Assembly (NCBI GenBank): GCA_902500785.1
Contig: CABVRW010000014.1
Coordinates: 1 to 64,000 of the forward strand
Length of the DNA stretch: 64,000 bases
Reading direction: 5' to 3'
Source of the DNA: an uncultured Nitrospira sp.
Lineage (GTDB): Bacteria > Nitrospirota > Nitrospiria > Nitrospirales > Nitrospiraceae
Shown here: in pieces, positions 45,086-52,837 of the stretch
Position numbering within the stretch: the first letter of the stretch is position 1
Layout: every line of letters starts with the position of its first letter
Translations under genes and position numbers: made by a program
Notes under the pieces: generated by a model
What the model saw: only the letters and a program-made list of their open reading frames with translations
Told to the model about the DNA's origin: nothing
Databases searched by the model: none

Positions 45086-45208
45086 TTACTTCCGAAGGAG
45101 ATACCAAAAGTCCAATCCCTGCGCATCCATTAAAAAATGATCAACTGCCGCAAAAAACGAGACGCAGATCAGCACGGATACCACGACATACACAATTGTT
45201 TGGCCCAT
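45086..45208 (-). CDS. 40-aa membrane micro-protein upstream of the bd-like oxidase
   Basis: Start ATG at 45206-45208, stop TAA at 45086-45088. It begins MGQTIVYVVVSVLICVSFF: one membrane helix, then a short tail ending FWYLLRK. GAGGGGGG lies about 6 bases upstream, a very strong ribosome site for so short a frame. It sits 62 bases before the CydA-like gene, on the same strand. Size and topology recall CydX/CcoQ-type accessory subunits of oxidases; homology is not claimed. Too short for usual gene callers. Confidence 0.7.
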   Translation of the reverse strand: MGQTIVYVVVSVLICVSFFAAVDHFLMDAQGLDFWYLLRK

Positions 45209-45258
45209 CTCGAACCCCCCTCAACAAAATGAACAACTTCCCAGGCCAGAATACCGGA

Positions 45259-45375
45259 TCAGCATGGGCACTGAATCCCGGCGAACCAGTAGAAAAACCA
45301 CAGACCCACTGCACAGGTGATGTAAAAAATCATTTTCCCGACCTTAATTTTGACGTCATCCTGAGCAGCTTCCAT
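45259..45375 (-). CDS. 38-aa membrane micro-protein, first gene of the bd-like oxidase operon
   Basis: Start ATG at 45373-45375, stop TGA at 45259-45261. A charged head MEAAQDDVKIKVGK, one helix (MIFYITCAVGLWFFYWFAG) and a Cys-Pro-Cys end. GGGGAG lies seven bases before the ATG. It is 50 bases before the 40-aa frame, same strand. A single-helix subunit of the oxidase complex is the simplest reading; the terminal CPC could bind copper or form a disulfide. Confidence 0.68.
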   Translation of the reverse strand: MEAAQDDVKIKVGKMIFYITCAVGLWFFYWFAGIQCPC

Positions 45376-45412
45376 CGTGATTCTCCCCAACAGTTTAAGT
45401 ACGTATTTTAAA

Positions 45413-45441
45413 TTGACACACGAACTACGCTGTGCTAATCA
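45413..45441 (+). promoter_or_regulatory. Possible rightward promoter in the oxidase divergent region
   Basis: TTGACA at 45413-45418, 17 bases, TAATCA at 45436-45441. Perfect -35, weak -10. It would drive the 34-aa plus-strand frame starting at 45478. Confidence 0.3.
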
Positions 45442-45477
45442 AAATCCCTCACGCAACTGATTTTAAACGGGATTTTT

Positions 45478-45582
45478 ATGGCAAAAAATTCAAAAGTGTT
45501 CGACATTATAGTTTTGGCTGGAATGGTTGTCAATATCATTTTGGCCGTGTTCCTGATCCTCTACTACTTTGATTTCCTGTGA
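45478..45582 (+). CDS. 34-aa membrane micro-protein, divergent to the oxidase operon
   Basis: Start ATG 45478, stop TGA 45580-45582. The head MAKNSKVFD is followed by one long hydrophobic helix ending in YYFDFL. Only a weak GGGA ribosome site is visible. It overlaps by 47 bases, on the other strand, the last 15 codons of the sulfatase-modifying-factor-like gene, whose tail there (EITGNQSSRGSGTRPK) looks like low-complexity read-through. A third single-helix frame close to an oxidase is suggestive but unproven. Confidence 0.45.
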   Translation: MAKNSKVFDIIVLAGMVVNIILAVFLILYYFDFL

Positions 45583-46489
45583 TTTCCCCCACGGCCGCTC
45601 CTTCTACTGACTGCGCACTTCCCGCACTCGATTGAGCACAACGAAAGCCGATGGTTTCATCTCGAAAATCCAGCATCAACTTGCTGCGAGTAGTGATGCG
45701 CAAGTCTGATCCGGAGCTGGTATAGGCTGCCCCGCGTATCACCTTGTAGGTACCGTATTCGGGACCGACCGGATTACGATCTGCCGCTTCGGCGTAAGCA
45801 CCCTCAAGATACCAATCATCCACCCACTCCATCACATTGCCCGCGCCATCCATGACCCCATACGGACTCACGTCGCTCCTCACCTGGCCAACAGGCGCCG
45901 CTACCTTAAACCCGTCGTCCACCCGAGCCCAATTTGCACCATTCGGCACTTCAACGTTTCCCCACGGCCATAGACGCCCATCGGTTCCACGCATGGCCTT
46001 TTCCCACTCGGCCTCAGTCGGCAATCGCCGTCCACGCCACTCGCAGTAGGCCTTCGCATCTTCCCAGGAAACATAGACTGCCGGCTGATTTACTCCTCGC
46101 ATCCGCATCGTATTTTTCGCATAGCGCGAGGGGGGACCTGACTTCCGGTGTCCTGTCTCTTTCACAAAAGCGGCATACTGTGTGTTGGTGACTTCGTATC
46201 GATCGATGAGAAACTCGTCAAGGTAAATCGTCCGCTCGGGGCGTTCATCAAAGCCTCCCTGATTGGTTCCACGCACAAACGGCCCCGCAGGAATGGTCAC
46301 TAACTCCTCTGCTAACGGTTCTTCTGGTATCGAGGACTCAGGCGTCGAGCTAGCCGGCGCCTGCTCTGCAGACTGAGGTTCGGCTTCAAACGGAGTAGAG
46401 GTCGTCCCGCGAAAAATGGCAATCAGAGGCAAGCTGGCAGCGAACAGCACCACAATAAGAAAGATCACTTTGAATCGCGTTTCGAGCAT
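45536..46489 (-). CDS. Membrane-anchored SUMF1/FGE-fold protein, copy 1
   Basis: 317 residues: N-terminal helix (about 7-27), a Pro/Glu/Ser-rich linker, then a formylglycine-generating-enzyme-fold domain (about 65-290) with PAGPFVRGTNQGGFDERPERTIYLDEFLIDRYEVTN, RLPTEAEWEKAMRG, GNVMEWVDDWY, VIRGAAYTS, and ending TIGFRCAQSS. The active-site cysteine pair of true FGE is absent, so sulfatase activation is unlikely. The final 15 codons overlap a plus-strand micro-frame. It is last in a run that starts with a methyltransferase near 53.8 kb. Confidence 0.8.
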   Translation of the reverse strand: MLETRFKVIFLIVVLFAASLPLIAIFRGTTSTPFEAEPQSAEQAPASSTPESSIPEEPLAEELVTIPAGPFVRGTNQGGFDERPERTIYLDEFLIDRYEVTNTQYAAFVKETGHRKSGPPSRYAKNTMRMRGVNQPAVYVSWEDAKAYCEWRGRRLPTEAEWEKAMRGTDGRLWPWGNVEVPNGANWARVDDGFKVAAPVGQVRSDVSPYGVMDGAGNVMEWVDDWYLEGAYAEAADRNPVGPEYGTYKVIRGAAYTSSGSDLRITTRSKLMLDFRDETIGFRCAQSSAGSAQSVEGAAVGEITGNQSSRGSGTRPK

Positions 46490-46500
46490 GAGGCGACCGA

Positions 46501-47415
46501 TTACTTAACGACCACATCGGCCTCGAGGTCTTTCGCGCAGCGAAAGCCGACCGTAATGTCATGCCGCCACGGTTTTGCCTGGAATCGCTTTGACGAACGA
46601 ACGTTTCGCTTGGTTTCTCGCCAGGACCCGCCACGAATGACACGTTGTTCACCTTGATCGGGCCCTTTCGGATCGCGATACGGCGATGTCCGATAGAAGC
46701 TCTCATCGTAGAAGTCCGCGACCCATTCCCCGATATTCCCCGTCATATCGTAGATCCCGTAAGGACTGCGTCCCGACTCGAACGACCCCGGAGGAGCCAA
46801 GTAACGAAATCCATCTTCACTTCCATCGATATTGGCGTATCCCACCCTGAAGTCATCACCCCACGCGTATCGACGCTTTCCCTCACCGCGAGCCGCCTTC
46901 TCCCACTCGGCCTCCGTTGGCAACCGCTTCCCAGCCCATTTGCAATACGCCTCCGCATCATCCCACGTCACGGCAATCATCGGACTCTCCGGCTTGAGCA
47001 GTTTAGCGGGATCATCTTCAAACACTTCGATCTTTCGCTTGAGCCGTTTCGTCATCTTGGCAAACCGGTCATAGGAATCCTGCGTGACTTCGTACTTATC
47101 CATAAAATATGCTTTGAGGTAGACTTGGTGTTCAGGTTTTTCATCCGGATCACTATCGTTGTCCCGACTGCCCATCACAAACGGTCCCTCAGAGACTTGC
47201 ACCATCTCACGGCCGTCGTCTCCGATAAGCGTCTTATACATCGAAAAGTCTTGCGCGGCGGCCACTGGAACCGGCGCTGTCTCCGTCGTGATCGAGAGCG
47301 CCAACTGGCGCATCTGCTTGGCCTTATAGGACTCATAGACCAACCCGCCAATCATCAGGATAAACGACCCAAACACAAAGATAATCGACCCGATCAACAC
47401 GTTCCTGTTTTCCAT
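46501..47415 (-). CDS. Membrane-anchored SUMF1/FGE-fold protein, copy 2
   Basis: 304 residues: N-terminal helix (about 8-27), linker, FGE-fold domain with EGPFVMGSRDNDSDPDEKPEHQVYLKAYFMDKYEVT, RLPTEAEWEKAARG, RYAWGDDF, GNIGEWVADFY, VIRGGSWRETKRN and TVGFRCAKD. Paralogue of the next gene downstream; no catalytic cysteine pair. In other systems such domains are scaffolds or modifiers of exported proteins. The gap to the next gene is 11 bases. Confidence 0.82.
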   Translation of the reverse strand: MENRNVLIGSIIFVFGSFILMIGGLVYESYKAKQMRQLALSITTETAPVPVAAAQDFSMYKTLIGDDGREMVQVSEGPFVMGSRDNDSDPDEKPEHQVYLKAYFMDKYEVTQDSYDRFAKMTKRLKRKIEVFEDDPAKLLKPESPMIAVTWDDAEAYCKWAGKRLPTEAEWEKAARGEGKRRYAWGDDFRVGYANIDGSEDGFRYLAPPGSFESGRSPYGIYDMTGNIGEWVADFYDESFYRTSPYRDPKGPDQGEQRVIRGGSWRETKRNVRSSKRFQAKPWRHDITVGFRCAKDLEADVVVK

Positions 47416-47430
47416 TGCGTTACTCGCACC

Positions 47431-47832
47431 TCATGATTTGGTGGCCGCCGAGTGAGTCGCGACTGCGCCATCACTCGCTTCCTGTGCGGCGGCTTTTCGT
47501 GCCGCCCGCAAGTCCAGCAACATCGAAATTTGCACACCAAGAAATCCGCCCATCGCGGCACCGGCGCCCGCCCCAAACGAGATCTTCTCAAACCCCGCAA
47601 GCACCCATGCCAGCACACCACCCAAGACCGTGCCGACTAAAATGCTGACCAGGAATCGACGCCCACCAAGAAAACCAACCACCGCACCGAGCGCCAACCC
47701 TAATCCAGAGGCCAGGGGAATGGACGAGCCACCCAGAATCGTCCCGATCAATGCCCCGACCGTGCCCATGACGACGACACCAAACACGACATCGAACAAG
47801 GCCCGAATCGACGGTCGGCTCATAGCTGCCAT
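47431..47832 (-). CDS. Glycine-zipper membrane protein
   Basis: 133 residues with four helices rich in small residues (VVMGTVGALIGTILGG, LGLALGAVVGFLGG, SILVGTVLGGVLAWVL, GAGAGAAMGGFLGVQISML), each with GxxxG spacing that favours helix packing. The C-terminus is Ala/Ser-rich and soluble. GAGG precedes the first ATG. Function unknown; fifteen bases separate it from the SUMF-like gene. Confidence 0.65.
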   Translation of the reverse strand: MAAMSRPSIRALFDVVFGVVVMGTVGALIGTILGGSSIPLASGLGLALGAVVGFLGGRRFLVSILVGTVLGGVLAWVLAGFEKISFGAGAGAAMGGFLGVQISMLLDLRAARKAAAQEASDGAVATHSAATKS

Positions 47833-47865
47833 GGATTCCTCATCTGTGAGGGAACGCGCACATAC

Positions 47866-48528
47866 TCAGTTGGCGGCACTCACCGTCACCGCGCCGAAAT
47901 CAATTTCCACGCCCGGCCCGGCAAAAAGCGAGATTCCCCAGGCCTTCTCAGCCGGCTCATGTTTATGGATACGCTTGAAGTCCTCGTAGACGTTGATTCG
48001 CTCCTCGACCCATTCCCCGATCGGGAGTACCCCACTCTGCACCACCAATTCTGATCCACTGAACATACCGCCTTCGATGAACGTCCCCTCCGGCTTGCCG
48101 GCGCTCCAGATGTATTTCGTAAACACCGGAATGAACATAAGGTCGGTATCCAGAGAGGCGTAGAGTGCCGCAATCGGCTCCGCATTGCTCGGTGCCTTAT
48201 GAAGGCGCCATCGCCAAGTCAGGACGGGATAGGCCTTCGGGTCCCAATCGATTTTTCGTTTTTTTACACGTTGCCCCGCATCCCTGGCTGCGAGAAATTT
48301 TTTCCCATCCTGTGATTGGATTTTGTACGCGTCGCGGCCCTTGGCTTGGCTGCGCTGATTCTCATGTTGCCAATCGATCGGAAACCCGTCCTGATCAGCC
48401 GCCTGAAAATCCTCCAGCACCAACACCCCCGCTTCCCCTGCAAATGCCGGAGCATGCCCCCCCATCACACCATACAATCCCACCAAACCTAACACCCCGA
48501 TTACCGCAACCAACATTCTCATAGTCAT
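47866..48528 (-). CDS. DUF3047-family exported protein
   Basis: 220 residues. Signal peptide MTMRMLVAVIGVLGLVGLYGVMGGHAPAFA, then a jelly-roll-like DUF3047 domain with LEDFQAADQDGFPIDWQHE, YPVLTWRWRLHKAP, WSAGKPEGTFIEGGMFSGSELVVQSG and GISLFAGPGVEIDFGAVTV. DUF3047 function is unknown. GAGGGAA lies seven bases before ATG 48528. The gene follows the second CydA-like gene after 23 bases, so both are probably co-transcribed. Confidence 0.8.
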   Translation of the reverse strand: MTMRMLVAVIGVLGLVGLYGVMGGHAPAFAGEAGVLVLEDFQAADQDGFPIDWQHENQRSQAKGRDAYKIQSQDGKKFLAARDAGQRVKKRKIDWDPKAYPVLTWRWRLHKAPSNAEPIAALYASLDTDLMFIPVFTKYIWSAGKPEGTFIEGGMFSGSELVVQSGVLPIGEWVEERINVYEDFKRIHKHEPAEKAWGISLFAGPGVEIDFGAVTVSAAN

Positions 48529-48551
48529 CTCACATTCCCTCATCAACCTGC

Positions 48552-50420
48552 CTATGCCTCATGCGACGGAGACGGCAGAAATCCTGCCTCCTTCTCCGCA
48601 CTTACATCTTCATGCATCACCGGCTGCTGCCCGCGCTGACAGACCCAGAACAGGAAGAAGACCGCCCCCCAAAACAGGACCATGTTGATCGTAACCATTT
48701 TTGCGGCGAACCCGAGCGAGGGCGTAAACGCCCAGGGAGACGTATCCGGCATCAAGTCGTTGACATGCCAGGCCAACCGACCGGAAGAGCGGATGTACCC
48801 CATCAAGCCCATCACCCAGGTAAATGCCGCAGCAAGCCCGAACAAACCGACCATTCCACGAACCGAAATCTGGCCCCACCGCACCGGACCGTGAATCGTG
48901 GCGCCACGCAACATGCGACGGTTCAACAGCAAACCCAGCGTCACGACCAGCAGCGTCGTCAGGGCCTGCGGACCAGACAACCCCACGCGCAGACTGGCAG
49001 GAAGATAAAATCCATACACCGATAACCCGATGATGTGCGCCCCCCCCAGACCGAACAAGGCCCCCAGGATGACATTCCCGGTTTTGGCCCATGAGATCGT
49101 CATCGTGCGATTCGCGCGGCGATAGTAGATATAGCTCAAGGCGGTGATACAGATCATCACATTGACCGCTCCGTTTTTTGACGACATGACGCCATAATTT
49201 CCGATCACCGGATGCTGGGCCCCGCCCATCGCTTTGACTTCCGTACCGGTCATGAGAATCGTGTGCGGCGTCAACCAGACAAACAAGCACCCCGTGAGCG
49301 CAAGCAGGAGATATTGATAGTACGACTGATAGCGCTCCCCTCCGCGAATCCGTCCCATGCTCTGCCAAAGATAGTAATTGACGCCGAGAAAGAGGGCGCC
49401 GATTAACAGCGCCTGCACCACGAAGAGCCAGGTCAGCAACCCGCCCATCATCGTCACACCCATGCTCTGACTGTATGCATACACGGAACGCATCAACCAG
49501 TAGCCGGCAAACGGCATCGGCAGCAACGCGCAGACCGTCACAAACAAAAACACGTAGCCGACCCAATCGTAATACGCCCGCTCTTCCTGACTTTTGCCGG
49601 AAAAGAATCGATAACAGGCATAGGCCAACACCACCGCGCCGCCCGACATGATGTCCGCGAGGAATCGATGCAGGTTCAAGGGGCTCCAGAGTGCCGAGCG
49701 AAGCAAGTGCCAAGGATTACCCAAATACCGCCCCTGCCCGTCGACACCGGAAGGCGCCATCATAAAGGCGGACCAGGCATTAGCCAACAACAGCAGCGAC
49801 GTTCCGAACATGACCGCCAGTATGCCGATCGAGAGATGGACCCACTTCGATCCCGGCGACGCCATGCGATCCCAACTGTAGTAATATGCGATCGTCAGAA
49901 ACGTCGTCCCGACGAACACGAGTGCATACAGCGGCATCATGACCTTGAAGGTGCCCCCCATGTACTGCATGAAGCTGGGATACAGCGTGATGAACATCGT
50001 CAGCATCACACTACCGACCGCTGCGGTGACGGAAATCGCCAGCAGCGCCACCTTCAATAGATCTTGCGCCAACCCGTCATAGCGCAAGGCCATCGCAGGA
50101 TTTCGTGCCATCAACCCCAGAAATTCCAACAGGACGCAAAAGATCGGCAAGGCCAGCACGAAGCCACCAAAGTAGGTGTGCTGCTGGATGATCACCCACA
50201 TCAGCAACCGGCTGTCGAGTGAGCCGACTTGCGGATAGTGGTTCTCGTTCGCCGTAGGCGCCGTGGGACCCGTGGGCACGCCGGGCGTATGGAAGTACAC
50301 ATCAGTGGACGGGTCGGCGGCCGACACTGGTGGCGGACTCAGCGACAAGAGGTTTGACACTAACATCGACCCGCACGCCAACAGCAGGAACACGGACAGA
50401 AGCGAAAGGCGTTTAGTCAT
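48552..50420 (-). CDS. Cytochrome bd-like terminal oxidase subunit (CydA-like), copy 2
   Basis: 622 residues, about 14 membrane helices. It aligns by eye with copy 1 along most of its length: QQHTYFGGFVLALPIF, YMGGTFKVMMPLYALVFVGTTFLTIAYYYSWDRM, LHRFLADIMSGGAVVLAYACYRFFSGKSQEERAYYDWVG, KAMGGAQHPVIGNYGVMSSKNGAVNV and DTSPWAFTPSLGFAAKMVTINMVLFW. Conserved histidines are kept. Unlike copy 1, it has no cytochrome c genes beside it; instead it overlaps by four bases with a polytopic membrane gene and precedes a DUF3047 gene. A different electron donor or a regulatory role is possible. Confidence 0.85.
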   Translation of the reverse strand: MTKRLSLLSVFLLLACGSMLVSNLLSLSPPPVSAADPSTDVYFHTPGVPTGPTAPTANENHYPQVGSLDSRLLMWVIIQQHTYFGGFVLALPIFCVLLEFLGLMARNPAMALRYDGLAQDLLKVALLAISVTAAVGSVMLTMFITLYPSFMQYMGGTFKVMMPLYALVFVGTTFLTIAYYYSWDRMASPGSKWVHLSIGILAVMFGTSLLLLANAWSAFMMAPSGVDGQGRYLGNPWHLLRSALWSPLNLHRFLADIMSGGAVVLAYACYRFFSGKSQEERAYYDWVGYVFLFVTVCALLPMPFAGYWLMRSVYAYSQSMGVTMMGGLLTWLFVVQALLIGALFLGVNYYLWQSMGRIRGGERYQSYYQYLLLALTGCLFVWLTPHTILMTGTEVKAMGGAQHPVIGNYGVMSSKNGAVNVMICITALSYIYYRRANRTMTISWAKTGNVILGALFGLGGAHIIGLSVYGFYLPASLRVGLSGPQALTTLLVVTLGLLLNRRMLRGATIHGPVRWGQISVRGMVGLFGLAAAFTWVMGLMGYIRSSGRLAWHVNDLMPDTSPWAFTPSLGFAAKMVTINMVLFWGAVFFLFWVCQRGQQPVMHEDVSAEKEAGFLPSPSHEA

Positions 50421-51499
50421 GACGACGCTCTCTGGCTGTTCTTTTCAAAGACAGCCGCAGATCCACTCAATGCCGTACCTGCCGTTTCGCGTGACTTGCC
50501 GAGAATGCCCATGACGAACGGGCAGCGCAACAAGGCACTGGGCACTCCTCCAGGCTGGCGATTCTCTATATCGCGCCGATGGCCCAAGTAGTAGCAGTAC
50601 AGCGCCATCACGCCCCCGACGAGGCCGGCGACGCCAGCGAAGAGTCCGATCGAACTCATCGGCTGTTTTAGGACATAGAGACAAGCACCGACTAACACCA
50701 GATAATAGGTCGAAGCGAAGGCCAATCCCGGCCACCACCAAAACTTTACCAATTCACCCCAACGCGTCGCCGACAATCCGGCCATCCAGGGCTCTCCGTT
50801 TTTTTGCCCGGCAAAAAACGCCAGGAGGCCGACCGTTCCCGCCGCCATGCTTACGACAGCCCCTTGCACCAACACGGCCATATCGCCGCTGACGACCGTC
50901 GCCGTGAGCACTGCGAGACTCACACAACTCAGCGCTCCTACCACGATCCATGCTACCAGTGTCGGGGTCACTCGGGTGAGCAGCGTCCGGAGCCCCGCAC
51001 CATCCGGAAAAGTGACGAAGGGGCGCCCGCTGGCCTCAAGCCAACGAACATACCCAATCTCAAATGCATCGCGCGCGACCGCCGTACTGGGAATAATCAT
51101 GGCCATCATCGCCGGCCCATCGGGATGCTTCGCATAGTCGTACCCCACCAGCCACAGCAGCGCCAGCACGAGCAACGACAACTGCACCCCGTAGACAAAA
51201 CCGATCCACGTCAGAATCCATCCGACACGTCTGGCTCCATCGGCGCTCACGATGCGCGAGAACGGCAACGTCCGGCCGACGCGATACGCACAGATCGCCG
51301 TCACCAGCGACACCACCCCACTGAGGAGCAGCAGCGTGATTGGATCCGCCAGCGACAGGCCTTGTTTCGCCGCCCGGTAGACCGCAAAGGCCACCAGCCC
51401 AGGAAAAAACATCACCAGACGCTTTCGCGTGCGAACCGAATCCTCCGTGACGGCCAGCGTCAAACTTGGAAGCACTCGCAATGCCAATCGATGCAACAT
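50417..51499 (-). CDS. Polytopic membrane protein, partner of bd-like copy 2
   Basis: 360 residues with about nine hydrophobic helices. No heme, cysteine or known family motif. Loops carry DGARRVGWILTWIGFVYGVQ, AFEIGYVRWLEASGRPFVTFPDG and YYLGHRRDIENRQPGG. The stop overlaps the ATG of the CydA-like gene (ATGA), implying translational coupling and a shared complex. A CydB-like second subunit is a speculation based on position, not sequence. Confidence 0.65.
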   Translation of the reverse strand: MLHRLALRVLPSLTLAVTEDSVRTRKRLVMFFPGLVAFAVYRAAKQGLSLADPITLLLLSGVVSLVTAICAYRVGRTLPFSRIVSADGARRVGWILTWIGFVYGVQLSLLVLALLWLVGYDYAKHPDGPAMMAMIIPSTAVARDAFEIGYVRWLEASGRPFVTFPDGAGLRTLLTRVTPTLVAWIVVGALSCVSLAVLTATVVSGDMAVLVQGAVVSMAAGTVGLLAFFAGQKNGEPWMAGLSATRWGELVKFWWWPGLAFASTYYLVLVGACLYVLKQPMSSIGLFAGVAGLVGGVMALYCYYLGHRRDIENRQPGGVPSALLRCPFVMGILGKSRETAGTALSGSAAVFEKNSQRASS

Positions 51500-51573
51500 G
51501 GTGTCATTCGCCTAGAAGTTAAGAGGAGAGGCCCTGCAGCAAACGCGAAATTTTTCTACCATCGACTCGATGC

Positions 51574-52074
51574 TTACGCCTCATCCCGCTGTGCCGCCAT
51601 ACCGAAATATCGCGCCTTCACCTCTTCCATCAGCGCGACGGTCACAGTGGGCTCACCGCGATCGACCGCTGTCCGTTCCAGTTCGACGCGTGCCATGGCA
51701 CGGACCGGCGCCGGAACATTGGCGAGGCGTTCCTCGGCCTCAGGATCCCACGACACGATATCGCCGGTCTGAGCTTGATCGATCAAATCATACGTAATGA
51801 CCCGTTGCCGTCTGATTCGGGCGAACCCTTCCACCAGCTCGCGCAACACCCAAACCGCATAGGGCGGCACACGATCCAACCGATGTCGGGCATCATCACT
51901 CCACATCAGACGATCGACAAGCCCGTCAACCTGTCCTACCGGCACATCGACTCCGACCGTCCAGCGGCATGGCCGACATTCCGACCGGACGAACCAGGTA
52001 GGCGCGCCGTCACTGTTGGCCCGCTCCTCGACCCCCTCGGTATGCATCCATCCACCGCACCCACACACAAGCAT
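51574..52074 (-). CDS. Protein with zinc-ribbon-like head and tandem PCP_red-type repeats
   Basis: 166 residues. The head has C4, C6, C34 and C37 (CGCGG and CRPC), probably one metal site. Two copies of a helical motif follow: WSDDARHRLDRVPPYAVWVL near residue 66 and WDPEAEERLANVPAPVRAMA near residue 114. Both match the PCP_red pattern W-x3-A-x2-RL-x2-VP found at the end of light-independent protochlorophyllide reductase subunit B. ATG 52074 is used because earlier frame overlaps the DUF420 gene. Function unknown; likely cofactor- or metal-linked. Confidence 0.65.
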   Translation of the reverse strand: MLVCGCGGWMHTEGVEERANSDGAPTWFVRSECRPCRWTVGVDVPVGQVDGLVDRLMWSDDARHRLDRVPPYAVWVLRELVEGFARIRRQRVITYDLIDQAQTGDIVSWDPEAEERLANVPAPVRAMARVELERTAVDRGEPTVTVALMEEVKARYFGMAAQRDEA

Positions 52075-52112
52075 GTCGGCTTTCAGCCCCTCATCATCTC
52101 CGGTCGGCGCTG

Positions 52113-52829
52113 CTACCCGATTTTCCCGGGATACAGGACATACAGCATGGCGTAGGTAAAGGTTCCGGTCAGAAAAAGAATGCAATACACGATCATCGTA
52201 AAACGGCCCAGCGCACGGTGTCGCTGCCCGCCATCCGGCCAGATCCGTTGAATGCCCATCTCGACCGCAAACACGATCGCCACCAGGGAAAGAAAACCGA
52301 GATAGACCTCCAGCTTGCGCATGGAAAACCCTGCGGACATCACGCGTGTGCCGAAGAGCAGCATCACGACCGCCAGGAGGACCGCAAAGATCAAGCCGAC
52401 CTTTTTCCACGATGTCCGCAGCAGGGCCGTACTGAGCACCCGCGTCCCGTTCGTGAACTGTTGCGAACGGAATCCCAGCACAATCATGTAGACCGCCATG
52501 ACCAACCCGATAATCACCAGAATAATATGGATCGTCAGCACCGGAATAAACACGTAGTCATACAGGGCCTGGGAGCCACCGAATCCCTCTTTGCCTTCAA
52601 ACGCCAACACCCCCAACTGCCGAAACAGATAGTAGGCGGTGAAGAATCCGACCATCGTCACCATCCCGCCCAGCATCAACCAGTGGTGGTGATGCCCGCG
52701 ATGCTGCTTGGCCTGAAACCACCCGATGATGAAGAGGCCCGTAAACAGTGTGGCCATCAGCTGACTGAGATCGGCCCCCATCGTCGCATGGGTCCCGAAA
52801 AAACCTGGCTGGCGTAATAATTCAAACAT
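52113..52829 (-). CDS. DUF420-family membrane protein
   Basis: 238 residues, about six helices. DUF420 (CtaM/CtaG-vicinity) character: FIIGWFQAKQHRGHHHHWLMLGGMVTMVGFFTAYYLFRQLG, with a histidine-rich loop, VFIPVLTIHIILVIIGLVMAVYMIV, and a C-terminal helix ending LTGTFTYAMLYVLYP. DUF420 proteins accompany heme-copper oxidase genes and aid oxidase assembly. Here it stands with a bd-like oxidase. The next gene starts 38 bases after its stop. Confidence 0.8.
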   Translation of the reverse strand: MFELLRQPGFFGTHATMGADLSQLMATLFTGLFIIGWFQAKQHRGHHHHWLMLGGMVTMVGFFTAYYLFRQLGVLAFEGKEGFGGSQALYDYVFIPVLTIHIILVIIGLVMAVYMIVLGFRSQQFTNGTRVLSTALLRTSWKKVGLIFAVLLAVVMLLFGTRVMSAGFSMRKLEVYLGFLSLVAIVFAVEMGIQRIWPDGGQRHRALGRFTMIVYCILFLTGTFTYAMLYVLYPGKIG

Positions 52830-52837
52830 GGTGAATC

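Noticed and set aside
52075-52410. N-terminal extension of the PCP_red-like protein
   Set aside because: It overlaps the DUF420 gene in another frame and lacks structure; the real start is ATG 52074.
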